DNA from: Streptococcus anginosus
Lineage (GTDB): Bacteria; Bacillota; Bacilli; Lactobacillales; Streptococcaceae
NCBI RefSeq assembly: GCF_900636475.1
Contig: NZ_LR134283.1
Coordinates: 496,001-560,000 of the forward strand
Reading direction: 5' to 3'
Length of the DNA stretch: 64,000 nucleotides
In this document: positions 19,240 through 29,399 of the stretch, piece after piece
Numbering within the stretch: position 1 is the stretch's first letter
How the letters are laid out: every line of letters starts with the position of its first letter
Position numbers and translations under genes: made by a program
Notes under the pieces: generated by a model
Told to the model about the DNA's origin: nothing
The model's database searches: none
What the model saw: only the letters and a program-made list of their open reading frames with translations

Positions 19240-21451
19240 AAGATTTCCGATTAAGCCGATTTACATTGCTTTTTTGCTCGTCTGGTTGTATTTTGCAATC
19301 TATCAAAGTAGCTGGTTAGGCTGGTTGGGTTTTATCTTTCTGGTGATTTGTCTTTTTCGCTTTTATTCACCGAAAGAATGTTTCATGACCTTCATGATCC
19401 TCTCTTGTTTTGCTGGTTTTTTCTTTGTTCGTAGGGAAATAGCAGAGCAGAAGACGAAAGTAGAACCTTCTCCCATAAGACAAGTGGCAGTTCTACCTGA
19501 CACGATTAAGGTAAATGGTGATTCGCTTTCTTTTCGTGGTAAAGCTAATAGGCAGACTTATCAAGTTTACTACAAATTGAAATCAAAGGAAGAACAGTTG
19601 GCTTTTCAAAATCTCTCTAGTCTGGTTACATTGACCGTTGAAGGGGAATTTGAAATCCCTGAGAAGAAGCGTAATTTTGCTGGTTTTGATTACCAATCCT
19701 ATTTAAAAACGCAAGGGATTTATCGAATTTTAAAAGTGGATACCATTTTATCGAGCCAAGATAGAATCAGCTTGCACCCTTTTGAGTGGCTTTCTAGCTG
19801 GCGAAGAAAAGCACTGGTATTTATCAAGAACCATTTTCCAAATCCGATGAGTAATTACATGACAGGACTCTTATTTGGTGCCTTGGATACATCCTTTGAC
19901 GAAATGAGCAATCTTTATTCTAGCTTGGGAATTATTCATTTATTTGCGCTGTCTGGCATGCAAGTTGGCTTTTTTATGGAGGGATTTCGCAAGTTACTGT
20001 TAAGGCTGGGGTTTACACAAGAAATGGTTCGTAAATGCCAATATCCATTTTCTTTCTTTTATGCGGGAATGACTGGATTTTCAGTATCCGTTGTACGGAG
20101 CTTAGTTCAGAAATTATTATCGCAACATGGTATCACTAAGTTAGATAATTTTGCTTTAACGATGATGATATTGTCCTTGATTATGCCGTCCTTTCTTTTG
20201 TCGGCAGGAGGAGTTCTCTCCTGTGCTTATGCTTTTGTCATTAGTGTGATAGATTTTGAAAGTCTGACTTCTTGGCGAAAAGTTGTTGTAGAGAGTAGCG
20301 TTATTTCACTTGGTGTTTTACCAATTCTAATCTTTTACTTTGGTGAATTTCAACCTTGGTCTATTTTGTTGACATTTGTTTTTTCACTAATTTTCGATAC
20401 AATGATGCTGCCAGGCTTGATGTTTATTTTTCTTTTTTCGCCTTTGATAAAGCTGACTCAAGTCAATCTTTTATTTGAAGGTTTAGAAAATAGTATTCGT
20501 TGGATAGCAAGTGTCTTTGGTAAACCAATCGTTTTTGGGCAGCCCAGTCCGCTTTTGCTGATTGTCATGTTACTTGTACTAGCTATTTTGTACGATATTC
20601 GGCAAAATAAAAAGTGGGTAATATTTCTTAGTCTGTTTCTTTCATTACTATTTTTCATAAATAAATTTCCTTTGCAAAACGAGATCACAATGGTTGATGT
20701 CGGACAGGGAGATAGTATTTTTCTGAGAGATTGGAAAGGAAATAATGTATTGATTGATGTTGGTGGACGTGAGGAAATTAGAATAAAAGAAGCTTGGCAA
20801 AAACGAGCAACTAGCTCAAATGCAGAGAAAACTTTGATTCCTTACCTAAAAAGTCGTGGCATAGATACGATTGATACTTTAGTCTTAACAAATCCTAATC
20901 CAGATTATGCAGGAGATGTATTAAAAGTGGTTAAAAAGTTTGCGGTAAAGAAAATTTTTATTTCCAGAAGTAGTTTGAATGATGCAGACTTTTTAAATAA
21001 ATTAAAGGAGACAAGGACGTTTGTTCATGTCGTAAAACAAGGAGACAAACTTCCTATTTTTGATCATCATTTGCAAGTTCTTTCTGGTACGAATAAGAAT
21101 GATCAATCGCTAGTTTTATATGGTCAATTTTTTCGTACAAGGTTTTTATTTATGAGCAATTTAACAGAAGAGGATGAAATAAAGCTAATGCAACTTTATC
21201 CAAAGCTAAAAACAGATGTCTTGAAGGTTGGGCAACATGGAGCCAAAAATTCATCACATTCAAAATTTTTACAGCAAATAGAACCGGCAGTTGCACTCAT
21301 TTCTGTTGGGAAAAATAACCAATCCAAATCTCCGAATCAAGAGACGATAGAGCGATTGAATCGCTTCAATGCGAAGATTTATCGAACGGATAAACAAGGC
21401 GCTATCAAACTTTCAGGATGGACAAAATGGCAATTAGAAACAGTTCAATAG
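19223..21451 (+). CDS. comEC: Competence DNA uptake channel ComEC (CelB)
   Basis: A 742-residue polytopic membrane protein that carries single-stranded DNA through the membrane. An N-terminal soluble OB-like region is followed by the Competence domain with multiple helices (IHLFALSGMQVG signature). The C-terminal metallo-beta-lactamase-like nuclease domain includes MVDVGQGDSIFL, and DVLKVGQHGAKNSSHSKF ends the active site. It appears intact, so DNA uptake machinery is likely functional. Confidence 0.93.
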   Translation: MSQWIKRFPIKPIYIAFLLVWLYFAIYQSSWLGWLGFIFLVICLFRFYSPKECFMTFMILSCFAGFFFVRREIAEQKTKVEPSPIRQVAVLPDTIKVNGDSLSFRGKANRQTYQVYYKLKSKEEQLAFQNLSSLVTLTVEGEFEIPEKKRNFAGFDYQSYLKTQGIYRILKVDTILSSQDRISLHPFEWLSSWRRKALVFIKNHFPNPMSNYMTGLLFGALDTSFDEMSNLYSSLGIIHLFALSGMQVGFFMEGFRKLLLRLGFTQEMVRKCQYPFSFFYAGMTGFSVSVVRSLVQKLLSQHGITKLDNFALTMMILSLIMPSFLLSAGGVLSCAYAFVISVIDFESLTSWRKVVVESSVISLGVLPILIFYFGEFQPWSILLTFVFSLIFDTMMLPGLMFIFLFSPLIKLTQVNLLFEGLENSIRWIASVFGKPIVFGQPSPLLLIVMLLVLAILYDIRQNKKWVIFLSLFLSLLFFINKFPLQNEITMVDVGQGDSIFLRDWKGNNVLIDVGGREEIRIKEAWQKRATSSNAEKTLIPYLKSRGIDTIDTLVLTNPNPDYAGDVLKVVKKFAVKKIFISRSSLNDADFLNKLKETRTFVHVVKQGDKLPIFDHHLQVLSGTNKNDQSLVLYGQFFRTRFLFMSNLTEEDEIKLMQLYPKLKTDVLKVGQHGAKNSSHSKFLQQIEPAVALISVGKNNQSKSPNQETIERLNRFNAKIYRTDKQGAIKLSGWTKWQLETVQ

Positions 21452-21533
21452 CCAGAGTTCTAAAATGGAGATTCCGTTGATTTATTAGGAAAAGTATGAT
21501 ATTCCTATTAGAAATTAAAATGTTAGGAGATTT

Positions 21534-22226
21534 ATGATGTTTACAGCTTATAAAAAGTTTTGGACTCACTATGCTGATTTTGAAGGAAAATCAACTAGAT
21601 CTGACTATTGGTGGTCTGTTTTGTACAATGTTTTGATTACACTTCCATTTGGTATTATGGCTTTTGGGTCAATTTTGGTTGCAATCTTCAATGTTGTACA
21701 GCAAGCGACTTATTATGATTATGAAGGAGGATTTGATCCAAGTATTTTTATAAGTAGTTTAGGTTCCGAATTTTTTATCATTATTTTATTGAGTGTTTTT
21801 GGGATAGCAACTTTAGTCCCAAATTTGGCGATTATTGTGCGTCGTTTGCGGGATGCTGGCTATCATTGGGCATTTATCTTTTTATATGCAGATCCTATGC
21901 TTTTGATGTGGGTTCCAATTTTAAATATTTTGGCTGCCGTTGCTATGTTACCATGTTCTATCGCTCTAATTGTCCTACTTTGTATGCCAACTAAAGAAGT
22001 GAAAACATCTACGGTTCACCAAGGACAATTTACGACACAACAAGCACAACCTCAGCAACAACCTGTTCAAGCACAACAATTTACTCAACCACAAGAATAA
22101 GCAGTTGAACCTGAAACAACACCAAATCAACCTCAACAAGAATCTGCGACTACAACTGAAACTCCAGAACAAGTTGTTCAATCAGATGAGAAAGAGTTGG
22201 ACTCAGCTATCTCTGAAGATAACTAA
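21534..22226 (+). pseudogene. DUF805 membrane protein with in-frame TAA in its tail
   Basis: Residues 1-188 form a DUF805 protein: an N-terminal MFTAYKKFWTHYADFEGKSTRSDYWW motif region, several transmembrane helices and the conserved VRRLRDAGYHW. The frame then stops at TAA 22098-22100. The same frame continues open for 41 more codons with the same Gln/Thr/Glu-rich composition, ending SAISEDN at 22224-22226. A CAA-to-TAA change would explain it. Because the lost part is only low-complexity tail, the 188-residue product may still work. Function of DUF805 is unknown. Confidence 0.7.
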
Positions 22227-22231
22227 ACTAG

Positions 22232-22263
22232 AAATGCTCCAATAATATATTGGGGTATTTTTT
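22232..22263 (+). terminator. Terminator after DUF805 gene
   Basis: The 12-bp stem AAATGCTCCAAT/ATTGGGGTATTT (two G-U pairs) with a 5-base loop is followed by TTT. It lies just beyond the distal stop codon rather than the premature one, which supports the longer ancestral reading frame. Confidence 0.8.
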
Positions 22264-22368
22264 AGAAATGACGATTTTTTTAATATCATTTTTATGAATT
22301 TATTCCTGAATAAGCCAATCTTATATCTCATTTATCTCATTAGAAAAATGACCTATTTAAGCTAATTT

Positions 22369-22527
22369 TTAGTCTTTATTTGGATCGTTGTGATAATCAA
22401 TGATAAAGCAAATGATAGCAATCGCAAAAATAAATAATCCAAATCCGATAATAGTTTTTATTATGATATTTGAAAAGTAAAATAAAGCAATAACCAAAAG
22501 TAAAAATACAATAAACCAAGACCACAT
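22369..22527 (-). CDS. Small membrane protein, 52 residues
   Basis: A reverse-strand frame of 52 codons starts at ATG (22527-22525) behind a good AGAAGGGAG ribosome binding site. It begins MWSWFIVFLLLVIALFYF, has a second hydrophobic stretch (IIGFGLFIFAIAIICFII) and ends in the polar DYHNDPNKD. Two transmembrane helices with a short Lys turn are expected. I do not recognise the family. The composition and the ribosome binding site make it a plausible real gene. Confidence 0.55.
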   Translation of the reverse strand: MWSWFIVFLLLVIALFYFSNIIIKTIIGFGLFIFAIAIICFIIDYHNDPNKD

Positions 22528-22730
22528 AAAATTGCTCCCTTCTCAATTTATTATAACATAAAGGAATATTCTGAATAATTGTAATCCTTGATTTTATTCG
22601 ATTGTTTAGATAGAAAAGCATAGTTTGATTTCATAGGATTTTGTCAAAAGGGATGTCTCTACACAAAAAGTCAGCTAAATGAAGGAAAATTTGGTATGAT
22701 AAAGATAATTATGTAGCTAGGAGAATGACC

Positions 22731-23717
22731 ATGGAAAATAAGGTACGCTATAATTGGGCAACTTTAGGTACAGGTGTGATTGCTAATGAATTGGCACAGG
22801 CCTTGGAGAAATTGGGTGGAAAACTCTATTCTGTTGCCAATCGAACGTATGCAAAAGGTGTGGATTTTGCACAGAAATATGGTATTGAAAAAGTTTATGA
22901 TCAGATTGATGATGTATTTAAGGACGAAAATGTGGACATTATCTATATTTCCACACCACATAATACGCATATTGATTTTTTACGAAAAGCATTAAAAAAC
23001 GGGAAACACGTTTTATGTGAGAAGTCCATTACGCTCAATTCAGAAGAATTGGAAGAAGCAGTTTTATTAGCCGAACAAGAACATGTCGTTTTGGCAGAAG
23101 CGATGACGATTTACCACATGCCAATCTATCGAAAATTGAACAACATCATCTCCAGTGGTCAATTAGGTGATTTAAAAATGATTCAAATGAACTTTGGTAG
23201 CTACAAAGAATATGATATGACAAATCGTTTCTTTAATCGTCAGCTTGCTGGCGGTGCACTGTTAGATATTGGCGTGTATGCCTTGTCATTTGTTCGGTGG
23301 TTTATGACATCTCGACCCAATCAAATTCTTTCACAAGTGAAATTTGCACCAACGGGCGTTGATGAGCAGGCGGGGGTTCTTCTGACGAATGCTGAAGGAG
23401 AAATGGCAACTTTGACCTTGAGTCTCCACGCTAAACAGCCTAAGCGAGGAACAATTGCTTATGATAAAGGCTATATTGAAATATATGAATATCCTCGAGG
23501 ACAAAAGGCGGTTATTACCTATACGGGGGACGGGCATCAAGAAATCATTGAAGCTGGAAAGACGAGTGATGCTTTAATGTATGAAATTCTTGATATGGAA
23601 GAAGCAGTAGCTGGTGACAAAAATGAGATGTATTTGGATTATAGTCGTGATGTCATGAAAATCATGACGGATTTGCGAAAAGAGTGGGGCATGACTTATC
23701 CAGAGGAAGAAAAATAA
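22731..23717 (+). CDS. Gfo/Idh/MocA family oxidoreductase
   Basis: About 328 residues. The N-terminal Rossmann domain carries WATLGTGVIANELAQAL, then ISTPHNTHIDF and KHVLCEKSITLN, whose EK.. lysine is the family's catalytic Lys. The C-terminal domain is of the dehydrogenase type. It uses NAD(P) on a sugar, inositol or related diol, but the substrate cannot be specified. Two in-frame ATGs exist; the one at 22731 has better spacing from TAGGAG than 22725. A standalone -10 (TATGATAAAGAT) lies upstream. Confidence 0.85.
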   Translation: MENKVRYNWATLGTGVIANELAQALEKLGGKLYSVANRTYAKGVDFAQKYGIEKVYDQIDDVFKDENVDIIYISTPHNTHIDFLRKALKNGKHVLCEKSITLNSEELEEAVLLAEQEHVVLAEAMTIYHMPIYRKLNNIISSGQLGDLKMIQMNFGSYKEYDMTNRFFNRQLAGGALLDIGVYALSFVRWFMTSRPNQILSQVKFAPTGVDEQAGVLLTNAEGEMATLTLSLHAKQPKRGTIAYDKGYIEIYEYPRGQKAVITYTGDGHQEIIEAGKTSDALMYEILDMEEAVAGDKNEMYLDYSRDVMKIMTDLRKEWGMTYPEEEK

Positions 23718-23738
23718 CGATATAGAACAGGAGAAACA

Positions 23739-24392
23739 ATGGAACACTCAGCTTGGCATAGTTTGATTAAGCAACAATTACCTGATGGTTATTTTGGTAA
23801 AATTAATTATTTTTTAAATCAGGTTTATTCATCAGGCACAATCTATCCGCCGCGTGAAAAAGTATTTAATGCGATACAAACGACGGATTTAGCAGATGTA
23901 AAAGTAGTGATTTTGGGACAAGACCCTTATCATGGTCCGCGTCAAGCGCAGGGGCTGAGCTTTTCAGTACCAGATGATATTACAGCGCCGCCTTCTCTTC
24001 AAAATATTTTGAAAGAGTTAGCAGATGACATTGGCATCAAAGAATCTCATGATTTGACACCATGGGCACGGCAAGGAGTCTTGCTGCTGAATGCCAGTTT
24101 GACTGTTCCTGCTGGGCAAGCAAATGGACATGCCGGTCAAATCTGGGAACCGTTTACGGATGCTGTGATTAAGGTTGTCAATGAAAAAGATACACCTGTT
24201 GTCTTTATACTCTGGGGCTCTTATGCACGCAAGAAAAAAGCCTTGATAACTAATCCTAGACATCTCATTTTAGAATCTCCTCATCCGAGTCCCTTATCCG
24301 CTCATCGTGGATTTTTTGGCAGCAAACCTTTTTCTAAAACCAATGCCTTTCTAACAGCGCAAGGGATAGAGCCGATAAATTGGTTATTATAA
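23739..24392 (+). CDS. ung: Uracil-DNA glycosylase
   Basis: A 217-residue family-1 UDG that removes uracil from DNA. The water-activating motif [18 protein letters not shown] and the C-terminal [13 protein letters not shown] minor-groove loop are intact. First gene of the ung-mutX-pyrC cluster known from other streptococci. Confidence 0.96.
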   Translation: MEHSAWHSLIKQQLPDGYFGKINYFLNQVYSSGTIYPPREKVFNAIQTTDLADVKVVILGQDPYHGPRQAQGLSFSVPDDITAPPSLQNILKELADDIGIKESHDLTPWARQGVLLLNASLTVPAGQANGHAGQIWEPFTDAVIKVVNEKDTPVVFILWGSYARKKKALITNPRHLILESPHPSPLSAHRGFFGSKPFSKTNAFLTAQGIEPINWLL

Positions 24393-24428
24393 GTAGTTTT
24401 ATATAGTGGTATTTTCGAAAGGAGAAAA

Positions 24429-24899
24429 ATGGTTAAGTTAGCAACGATTTGCTATATTGACAACGGCAAAGAATTTTTATTGCTACATCGAAATAAAAAG
24501 CCTAATGATGTTCATGCTGGTAAGTGGATTGGTGTTGGGGGTAAATTAGAGAAAGGTGAAACGCCGCAGGAGTGCGCTGTAAGAGAAATCTTTGAAGAAA
24601 CAGGTTTGCGGGTCAATAAGCCAGTATTAAAAGGTATTATCACGTTTCCAGATTTTACACCTAACCATGATTGGTATACCTATGTATTTAAAGTGACGGA
24701 GTTTGAGGGAGACTTGATTGACTGCGATGAGGGGACTTTGGAATGGGTGCCTTATGAACAAGTTTTGTCCAAACCAACTTGGGAGGGAGATCATACGTTT
24801 CTATCTTGGATTTTAGAAGATAAACCATTCTTCTCGGCTAAATTTTCTTACAAAGGAGAGAAGTTGGTGGAGAGTCATGTTGATTTTTATGGAGAATAA
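24429..24899 (+). CDS. mutX: 8-oxo-dGTP diphosphatase (MutX/MutT-type Nudix)
   Basis: A 156-residue Nudix hydrolase expected to cleanse the nucleotide pool of 8-oxo-dGTP. The Nudix box reads GGKLEKGET through REIFEETGL at about residues 38-60. The position between ung and pyrC is that of pneumococcal mutX, which supports the symbol. Confidence 0.9.
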   Translation: MVKLATICYIDNGKEFLLLHRNKKPNDVHAGKWIGVGGKLEKGETPQECAVREIFEETGLRVNKPVLKGIITFPDFTPNHDWYTYVFKVTEFEGDLIDCDEGTLEWVPYEQVLSKPTWEGDHTFLSWILEDKPFFSAKFSYKGEKLVESHVDFYGE

Positions 24900-24911
24900 G
24901 GAGAAAAGTAC

Positions 24912-26189
24912 ATGTTGTTAATTAAAAATGGTCGTGTCATGGACCCTAAGTCTGGTTTAGATCAGATTTGCGATGTTTTGGTTAAGGATAAAAAAATTCT
25001 TAAAATTGGTCAGGATTTGAAGGCAGAAAACGCTCAGGTGATTGATGCGACTGGATTGGTGGTGGCGCCAGGGCTGATTGATATTCATGTTCATTTTCGT
25101 GAACCTGGTCAGACGCATAAAGAAGATATTCATACGGGTGCTTTAGCTGCGGCAGCGGGTGGATTTACAACGGTTGTCATGATGGCAAATACCACTCCAA
25201 CGATTTCAACAGTAGAGACGTTGAAAGAAGTATTAGAATCTGCCAATCATGAAAACATTCATATTAAGTCTGTTGCAACCATTACAAAGAATTTTGATGG
25301 ACAGCATTTGACAGATTTCAAAGCGCTTTTGGAAGCGGGAGCTATTGGTTTTTCAGATGACGGAATTCCATTAAAAAGTACAAAAGTGGTACGCGAAGCT
25401 TTGGAAGAAGCTGACAAAAATGGTACATTTATCTGCCTTCACGAAGAGGACCCAGAACTCAATGGTATCCTTGGGTTTAATGAGCAGATTGCCAAAGAAC
25501 ATTTTGGATTTTGCGGTGCGACTGGGGTCGCTGAATATAGTATGATTGCGCGTGACGTGATGATTGCTCATGCAACCAATACTCATATTCATATCCAGCA
25601 TTTATCAAAAGCAGAAAGTGTGAAAGTCGTGGAATTCGCTCAGCAATTGGGCACTCACGTAACAGCAGAAGCAGCGCCGCAGCATTTTTCTAAGACAGAA
25701 GAGCTATTGCTGTTAAAAGGAAGCAATGCCAAGATGAACCCGCCCCTTCGTTTGGAATCAGATCGTTTAGCTGTCATTGAAGGACTTAAGTCTGGAGTTA
25801 TTTCAGTCATTGCGACAGACCATGCACCTCACCACGCTGATGAAAAGAATGCAAAAGACATCACCAAAGCACCATCTGGCATGACAGGTCTAGAGACATC
25901 ACTTTCGCTTGGCTTGACGTATTTGGTGGAAGCAGGTCATTTGACACTCATGCAGTTGCTGGAAAAAATGACAATTAACCCAGCGCAACTCTATGATTTT
26001 GAAGCGGGTTATCTTGCTGAGAATGGGCCAGCAGATCTCACCATTTTCGATGCAGATGCTGAACGCATGATAACAGAAGATTTTGCCTCAAAAGCAGCTA
26101 ATTCACCATTTATCGGTGAAAAATTAAAAGGTGTTGTTCACTATACGATCTGTGATGGACAAATTGTCTATGGAGGCAAATCATCATAA
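24912..26189 (+). CDS. pyrC: Dihydroorotase
   Basis: A 425-residue amidohydrolase of the type I dihydroorotase group. It converts carbamoyl-aspartate to dihydroorotate in pyrimidine synthesis. Metal ligands appear in [16 protein letters not shown] (HxH) and in later His residues (HLSKAESV region), and the catalytic Asp is in IATDHAPHH. It lies 12 bases after mutX. A terminator follows. Confidence 0.95.
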   Translation: MLLIKNGRVMDPKSGLDQICDVLVKDKKILKIGQDLKAENAQVIDATGLVVAPGLIDIHVHFREPGQTHKEDIHTGALAAAAGGFTTVVMMANTTPTISTVETLKEVLESANHENIHIKSVATITKNFDGQHLTDFKALLEAGAIGFSDDGIPLKSTKVVREALEEADKNGTFICLHEEDPELNGILGFNEQIAKEHFGFCGATGVAEYSMIARDVMIAHATNTHIHIQHLSKAESVKVVEFAQQLGTHVTAEAAPQHFSKTEELLLLKGSNAKMNPPLRLESDRLAVIEGLKSGVISVIATDHAPHHADEKNAKDITKAPSGMTGLETSLSLGLTYLVEAGHLTLMQLLEKMTINPAQLYDFEAGYLAENGPADLTIFDADAERMITEDFASKAANSPFIGEKLKGVVHYTICDGQIVYGGKSS

Positions 26190-26194
26190 CAAGC

Positions 26195-26231
26195 ATAAGG
26201 TTGGAAGTGTTTTTCAACCTTATTGTATTTT
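26195..26231 (+). terminator. Terminator after pyrC
   Basis: The 9-bp stem ATAAGGTTG/CAACCTTAT is followed by a T-rich but interrupted tail. Confidence 0.7.
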
Positions 26232-26303
26232 AAATTTCTTATAATTTTTAGAAAATTTTCTGTTTATTAGGATAAAAAATGATACAATAGAGAAGTTAAA
26301 ATA

Positions 26304-26449
26304 GTCCCGAAAAGGTAGTCAAAGGTTAAATATTAACCATAGAGACTAGTGCTTTGTAACTTTTTAACGTAAGTCTGTTTACAGATTTTCAAGTAACTTC
26401 CTAGCAATAATAGAATTTTTAGGAGGGAATATTTCATTAAAAGGGGGAC
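26304..26449 (+). promoter_or_regulatory. SMK box (SAM-III) riboswitch of metK
   Basis: The leader of metK shows the SMK core. GTCCCGAAAAGG (26304) pairs with GGGAC at 26445-26449. TAGTC (26316-26320) pairs with GACTA (26344-26348). GTGCTTTGTAAC carries the ligand-binding strand. CTTTTTAA (26360-26367) pairs with TTAAAAGG (26437-26444), overlapping the ribosome binding site GGGGG. On SAM binding the Shine-Dalgarno would be sequestered. A linker of about 69 bases with two hairpins (TCTGT/ACAGA and CTTCCTA/TAGGAGG) is much longer than in the remembered E. faecalis prototype. Confidence 0.88.
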
Positions 26450-26455
26450 ATGAAT

Positions 26456-27646
26456 ATGTCAGAACGTAAACTTTTCACGTCTGAATCTGTATCTGAAGGA
26501 CATCCAGATAAGATTGCAGACCAAATTTCAGATGCTATTTTAGATGCTATCTTGGAGCAGGATCCAGAAGCTCATGTGGCTGCTGAGACAGCTGTCTATA
26601 CAGGCTCTGTCCATGTTTTTGGGGAAATATCCACAAATGCTTATGTGGATATTAACCGCATAGTTCGCGATACAATTGCAGAGATTGGTTATACAAAAGC
26701 TGAATATGGTTTTTCAGCAGAAACAGTGGGGGTGCATCCGTCGCTTGTTGAGCAATCACCAGATATCGCTCAAGGGGTGAATGAAGCCCTTGAAATTCGT
26801 GGAAATGCTGAACAAGATCCGCTTGATTTGATTGGTGCCGGTGATCAGGGGCTGATGTTTGGTTTTGCTGTAGATGAAACACCTGAACTAATGCCGTTGC
26901 CTATTTCTCTCAGTCACAAATTAGTCCGTCGTTTAGCAGAGCTTCGCAAGTCTGGAGAAATTTCCTATCTTCGTCCGGATGCAAAATCTCAAGTAACGGT
27001 TGAATACGATGAAAATGACCAACCAGTGCGCGTGGATGCTGTCGTTATTTCTACACAACATGACCCAGAAGTAAGCAATGAGCAGATTCATCAAGATGTG
27101 ATTGAAAAGGTCATTAAAGAAGTAGTTCCAGCAGAGTATTTGGATGAAAAAAGTAAGTTTTTCATCAATCCAACCGGCCGCTTTGTTATTGGCGGACCTC
27201 AAGGAGATTCTGGTTTAACTGGACGTAAGATTATCGTTGATACATACGGCGGTTATGCACGCCATGGAGGTGGGGCTTTCTCAGGAAAAGATGCCACAAA
27301 AGTCGATCGTTCTGCTTCTTATGCAGCGCGTTATATTGCTAAAAATATTGTTGCAGCAGGATTAGCTAAGAAAGTAGAAGTTCAGCTAGCCTATGCTATC
27401 GGAGTTGCACATCCAGTATCAGTCCGCATTGATACTTTTGGTACAGGTGCAGTTTCAGAAAGCAAGCTTCAAGAAGCAGTTCGACAAATTTTTGATCTTC
27501 GTCCAGTGGGTATTATTCAAATGCTTGATTTGAAACGACCAATTTACCGTCAGACTGCTGCCTATGGGCACATGGGACGTACGGATATTGACCTGCCGTG
27601 GGAAAAACTTGATAAAGTAGATGCTTTGAAAGCAGCTGTGAAATAA
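26456..27646 (+). CDS. metK: S-adenosylmethionine synthetase
   Basis: A 396-residue enzyme that makes SAM from methionine and ATP. The N-terminus [20 protein letters not shown] contains the ATP-binding [16 protein letters not shown] and [16 protein letters not shown] are the other signatures. I chose ATG 26456, eight bases after GGGGG. The ATG at 26450 is only two bases from it. Translation is probably controlled by the SMK box in the leader. Confidence 0.96.
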   Translation: MSERKLFTSESVSEGHPDKIADQISDAILDAILEQDPEAHVAAETAVYTGSVHVFGEISTNAYVDINRIVRDTIAEIGYTKAEYGFSAETVGVHPSLVEQSPDIAQGVNEALEIRGNAEQDPLDLIGAGDQGLMFGFAVDETPELMPLPISLSHKLVRRLAELRKSGEISYLRPDAKSQVTVEYDENDQPVRVDAVVISTQHDPEVSNEQIHQDVIEKVIKEVVPAEYLDEKSKFFINPTGRFVIGGPQGDSGLTGRKIIVDTYGGYARHGGGAFSGKDATKVDRSASYAARYIAKNIVAAGLAKKVEVQLAYAIGVAHPVSVRIDTFGTGAVSESKLQEAVRQIFDLRPVGIIQMLDLKRPIYRQTAAYGHMGRTDIDLPWEKLDKVDALKAAVK

Positions 27647-27649
27647 CAA

Positions 27650-27912
27650 GTAGGTCGCTTAGACCAAAAATCTTTAGTTTCAAAATAAACCAGTAGCGCA
27701 GTTGGCTGATTACTCAAAGCAGAACTTGGATATAGCGAACAGAGCTTGTGCTAAGCAAGTCTCAAGACTATTCGTTTTTCAAGCTCAGAAAAGAGTACTT
27801 TTGATAAAAAACTTTTACCTCTCAACAGTCTAGGAAATTGTTGAGCAACCTTTCGGGGATGAGATTACGAACTAAAAATTTTCAAATTTTAGTTCGATCT
27901 CACTCCTTTTTT
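27650..27912. repeat. Dispersed noncoding repeat, copy B
   Basis: The 416-base gap between metK and murA holds no gene. It carries a repeat that matches copy C at 61889 through much of its length. Shared parts are AAACCAGTAGCGCAGTTGGCTGATTACT, then ATTCGTTTTTCAAGCTCAGAA, an AACTTTTACC segment, and a GC-tipped end. The end is a long hairpin (27859-27905) whose arms TGAGAT..CGAACTAAAA and TTTTAGTTCG-ATCTCA pair nearly perfectly. This hairpin should terminate metK transcription. The remaining bases up to 28062 contain the murA promoter region (TATAAT near 28013). Confidence 0.7.
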
Positions 27913-28062
27913 AATGTTACAAAAATAAAATGGCTCTGTAATCGTTATATAACAAGAATGACAAGTCAAAAGAGATTTTTTTAAAAGGATAGGATTTTCC
28001 CAGAAACTGTGTTATAATAAAGTGCAGTATATTTGATTAGAAATTCCTTGAAAGAGCTGAAA

Positions 28063-29322
28063 ATGAAAAAAATTGTAATTAATGGTGGTCGCCCCTTAAA
28101 AGGAGAGGTGACTATTAGTGGTGCTAAAAATAGCGTAGTCGCTTTAATTCCGGCGACAATTTTATCTGATGAAATCGTGACATTGGACTGTGTGCCAGAT
28201 ATTTCTGATGTTGTGAGTTTGATTGACATTATGGAAGCTATGGGAGCTACTGTTGAGCGCCAAGATGATACACTGAGAATTGATCCTCGTGGTATAAAAA
28301 ATATGCCCATGCCTTATGGTAAAATCAATAGCTTGCGTGCTTCTTATTACTTTTATGGTAGCTTGCTGGGCCGCTATGGCGAAGCAACAGTTGGTTTGCC
28401 TGGTGGCTGTGATTTGGGTCCACGACCTATTGACTTGCATTTGAAAGCATTTGAAGCCATGGGGGCTACTATGTCTTACGAGGGGAATTCCATGAACCTT
28501 TCGACAGGTGGTAAACATCTCCACGGAGCTAGTATATACATGGATACGGTAAGTGTTGGGGCGACCATTAACACCATGCTTGCGGCAGTAAAAGCAAAAG
28601 GGCGCACCGTTATTGAAAATGCAGCTCGTGAGCCTGAAATCATTGATGTAGCGACACTTTTGAATAATATGGGAGCACACATTCGAGGAGCTGGTACGGA
28701 TATTATTGTCATTGAAGGTGTTAACAAACTTCATGGTACTCGTCATCAAGTCATTCCAGATCGAATTGAAGCAGGAACTTATATCTCAATGGCTGCTGCA
28801 ATTGGTGAAGGCGTGCAAATCAACAATGTCCTTTATGAACACTTAGAAGGCTTTATTGCGAAATTAGAAGAAATGGGAGTTCGCATGACCGTTTCTGAAG
28901 ATAGTGTGTATGTCGAAAAGCAACATGACTTGAAAGCAATCAATATTAAGACGGCTCCTTATCCAGGCTTTGCTACAGACTTGCAACAGCCTATTACGCC
29001 ACTTTTATTGACAGCTAAAGGACGTGGCTTAATTATTGATACGATTTATGAAAAGCGAGTAAATCATGTCCCTGAGTTAGCAAAAATGGCAGGTAAGATT
29101 TCAACGAGTGCCAATCATATTGCTTATGAAGGACCTAATCAATTGCAAGGTGCAGCGGTCAAAGCAACTGATTTGCGGGCAGGAGCAGCTCTTGTAATTG
29201 CAGGATTGTTAGCTCACGGAAAAACTGAGATTACAAATGTAGAATTTATTTTGCGTGGTTATTCAAATATTATTGAAAAGTTGACTAATTTAGGAGCAGA
29301 CATTCAGCTTGTTGAAGAATAA
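28063..29322 (+). CDS. murA: UDP-N-acetylglucosamine 1-carboxyvinyltransferase
   Basis: A 419-residue enzyme of the first committed peptidoglycan step, adding enolpyruvate from PEP to UDP-GlcNAc. The N-terminal [14 protein letters not shown] segment and the catalytic Cys116 in [13 protein letters not shown] are intact, so fosfomycin should bind. I chose ATG 28063 (MKKIVINGG), the conserved family start, over an upstream in-frame codon. Gram-positives carry two MurA paralogues. The neighbours (GNAT, spxR, map) match the pneumococcal murA locus at this position. Confidence 0.95.
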   Translation: MKKIVINGGRPLKGEVTISGAKNSVVALIPATILSDEIVTLDCVPDISDVVSLIDIMEAMGATVERQDDTLRIDPRGIKNMPMPYGKINSLRASYYFYGSLLGRYGEATVGLPGGCDLGPRPIDLHLKAFEAMGATMSYEGNSMNLSTGGKHLHGASIYMDTVSVGATINTMLAAVKAKGRTVIENAAREPEIIDVATLLNNMGAHIRGAGTDIIVIEGVNKLHGTRHQVIPDRIEAGTYISMAAAIGEGVQINNVLYEHLEGFIAKLEEMGVRMTVSEDSVYVEKQHDLKAINIKTAPYPGFATDLQQPITPLLLTAKGRGLIIDTIYEKRVNHVPELAKMAGKISTSANHIAYEGPNQLQGAAVKATDLRAGAALVIAGLLAHGKTEITNVEFILRGYSNIIEKLTNLGADIQLVEE

Positions 29323-29351
29323 CTCTAAAATAACGTTGGCACGATGAAGTG

Positions 29352-29392
29352 AGATAGCTCAGTTGGTACGCCAGCTGAGCTTTATCTTAGAG
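29352..29392 (+). terminator. Hairpin between murA and GNAT gene
   Basis: AGCTCAG and CTGAGCT form a 7-bp stem extended by GATA/TATC with a small bulge, with loop TTGGTACGCC. It resembles a tRNA D arm at first sight but forms only this hairpin. The T run is weak, so it may attenuate rather than end transcription. Confidence 0.45.
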
Positions 29393-29399
29393 GTAAGAT

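Noticed and set aside
28162..28749. 195-codon reverse frame inside murA
   Set aside because: It is fully antisense to a certain murA gene and shows low-complexity Ser/Thr/His text expected of a shadow frame.
29349..29395. tRNA gene after murA (text GATAGCTCAGTTGGTA resembles a D arm)
   Set aside because: No anticodon arm, T arm or acceptor stem follows. The segment folds into a simple AGCTCAG/CTGAGCT hairpin instead.
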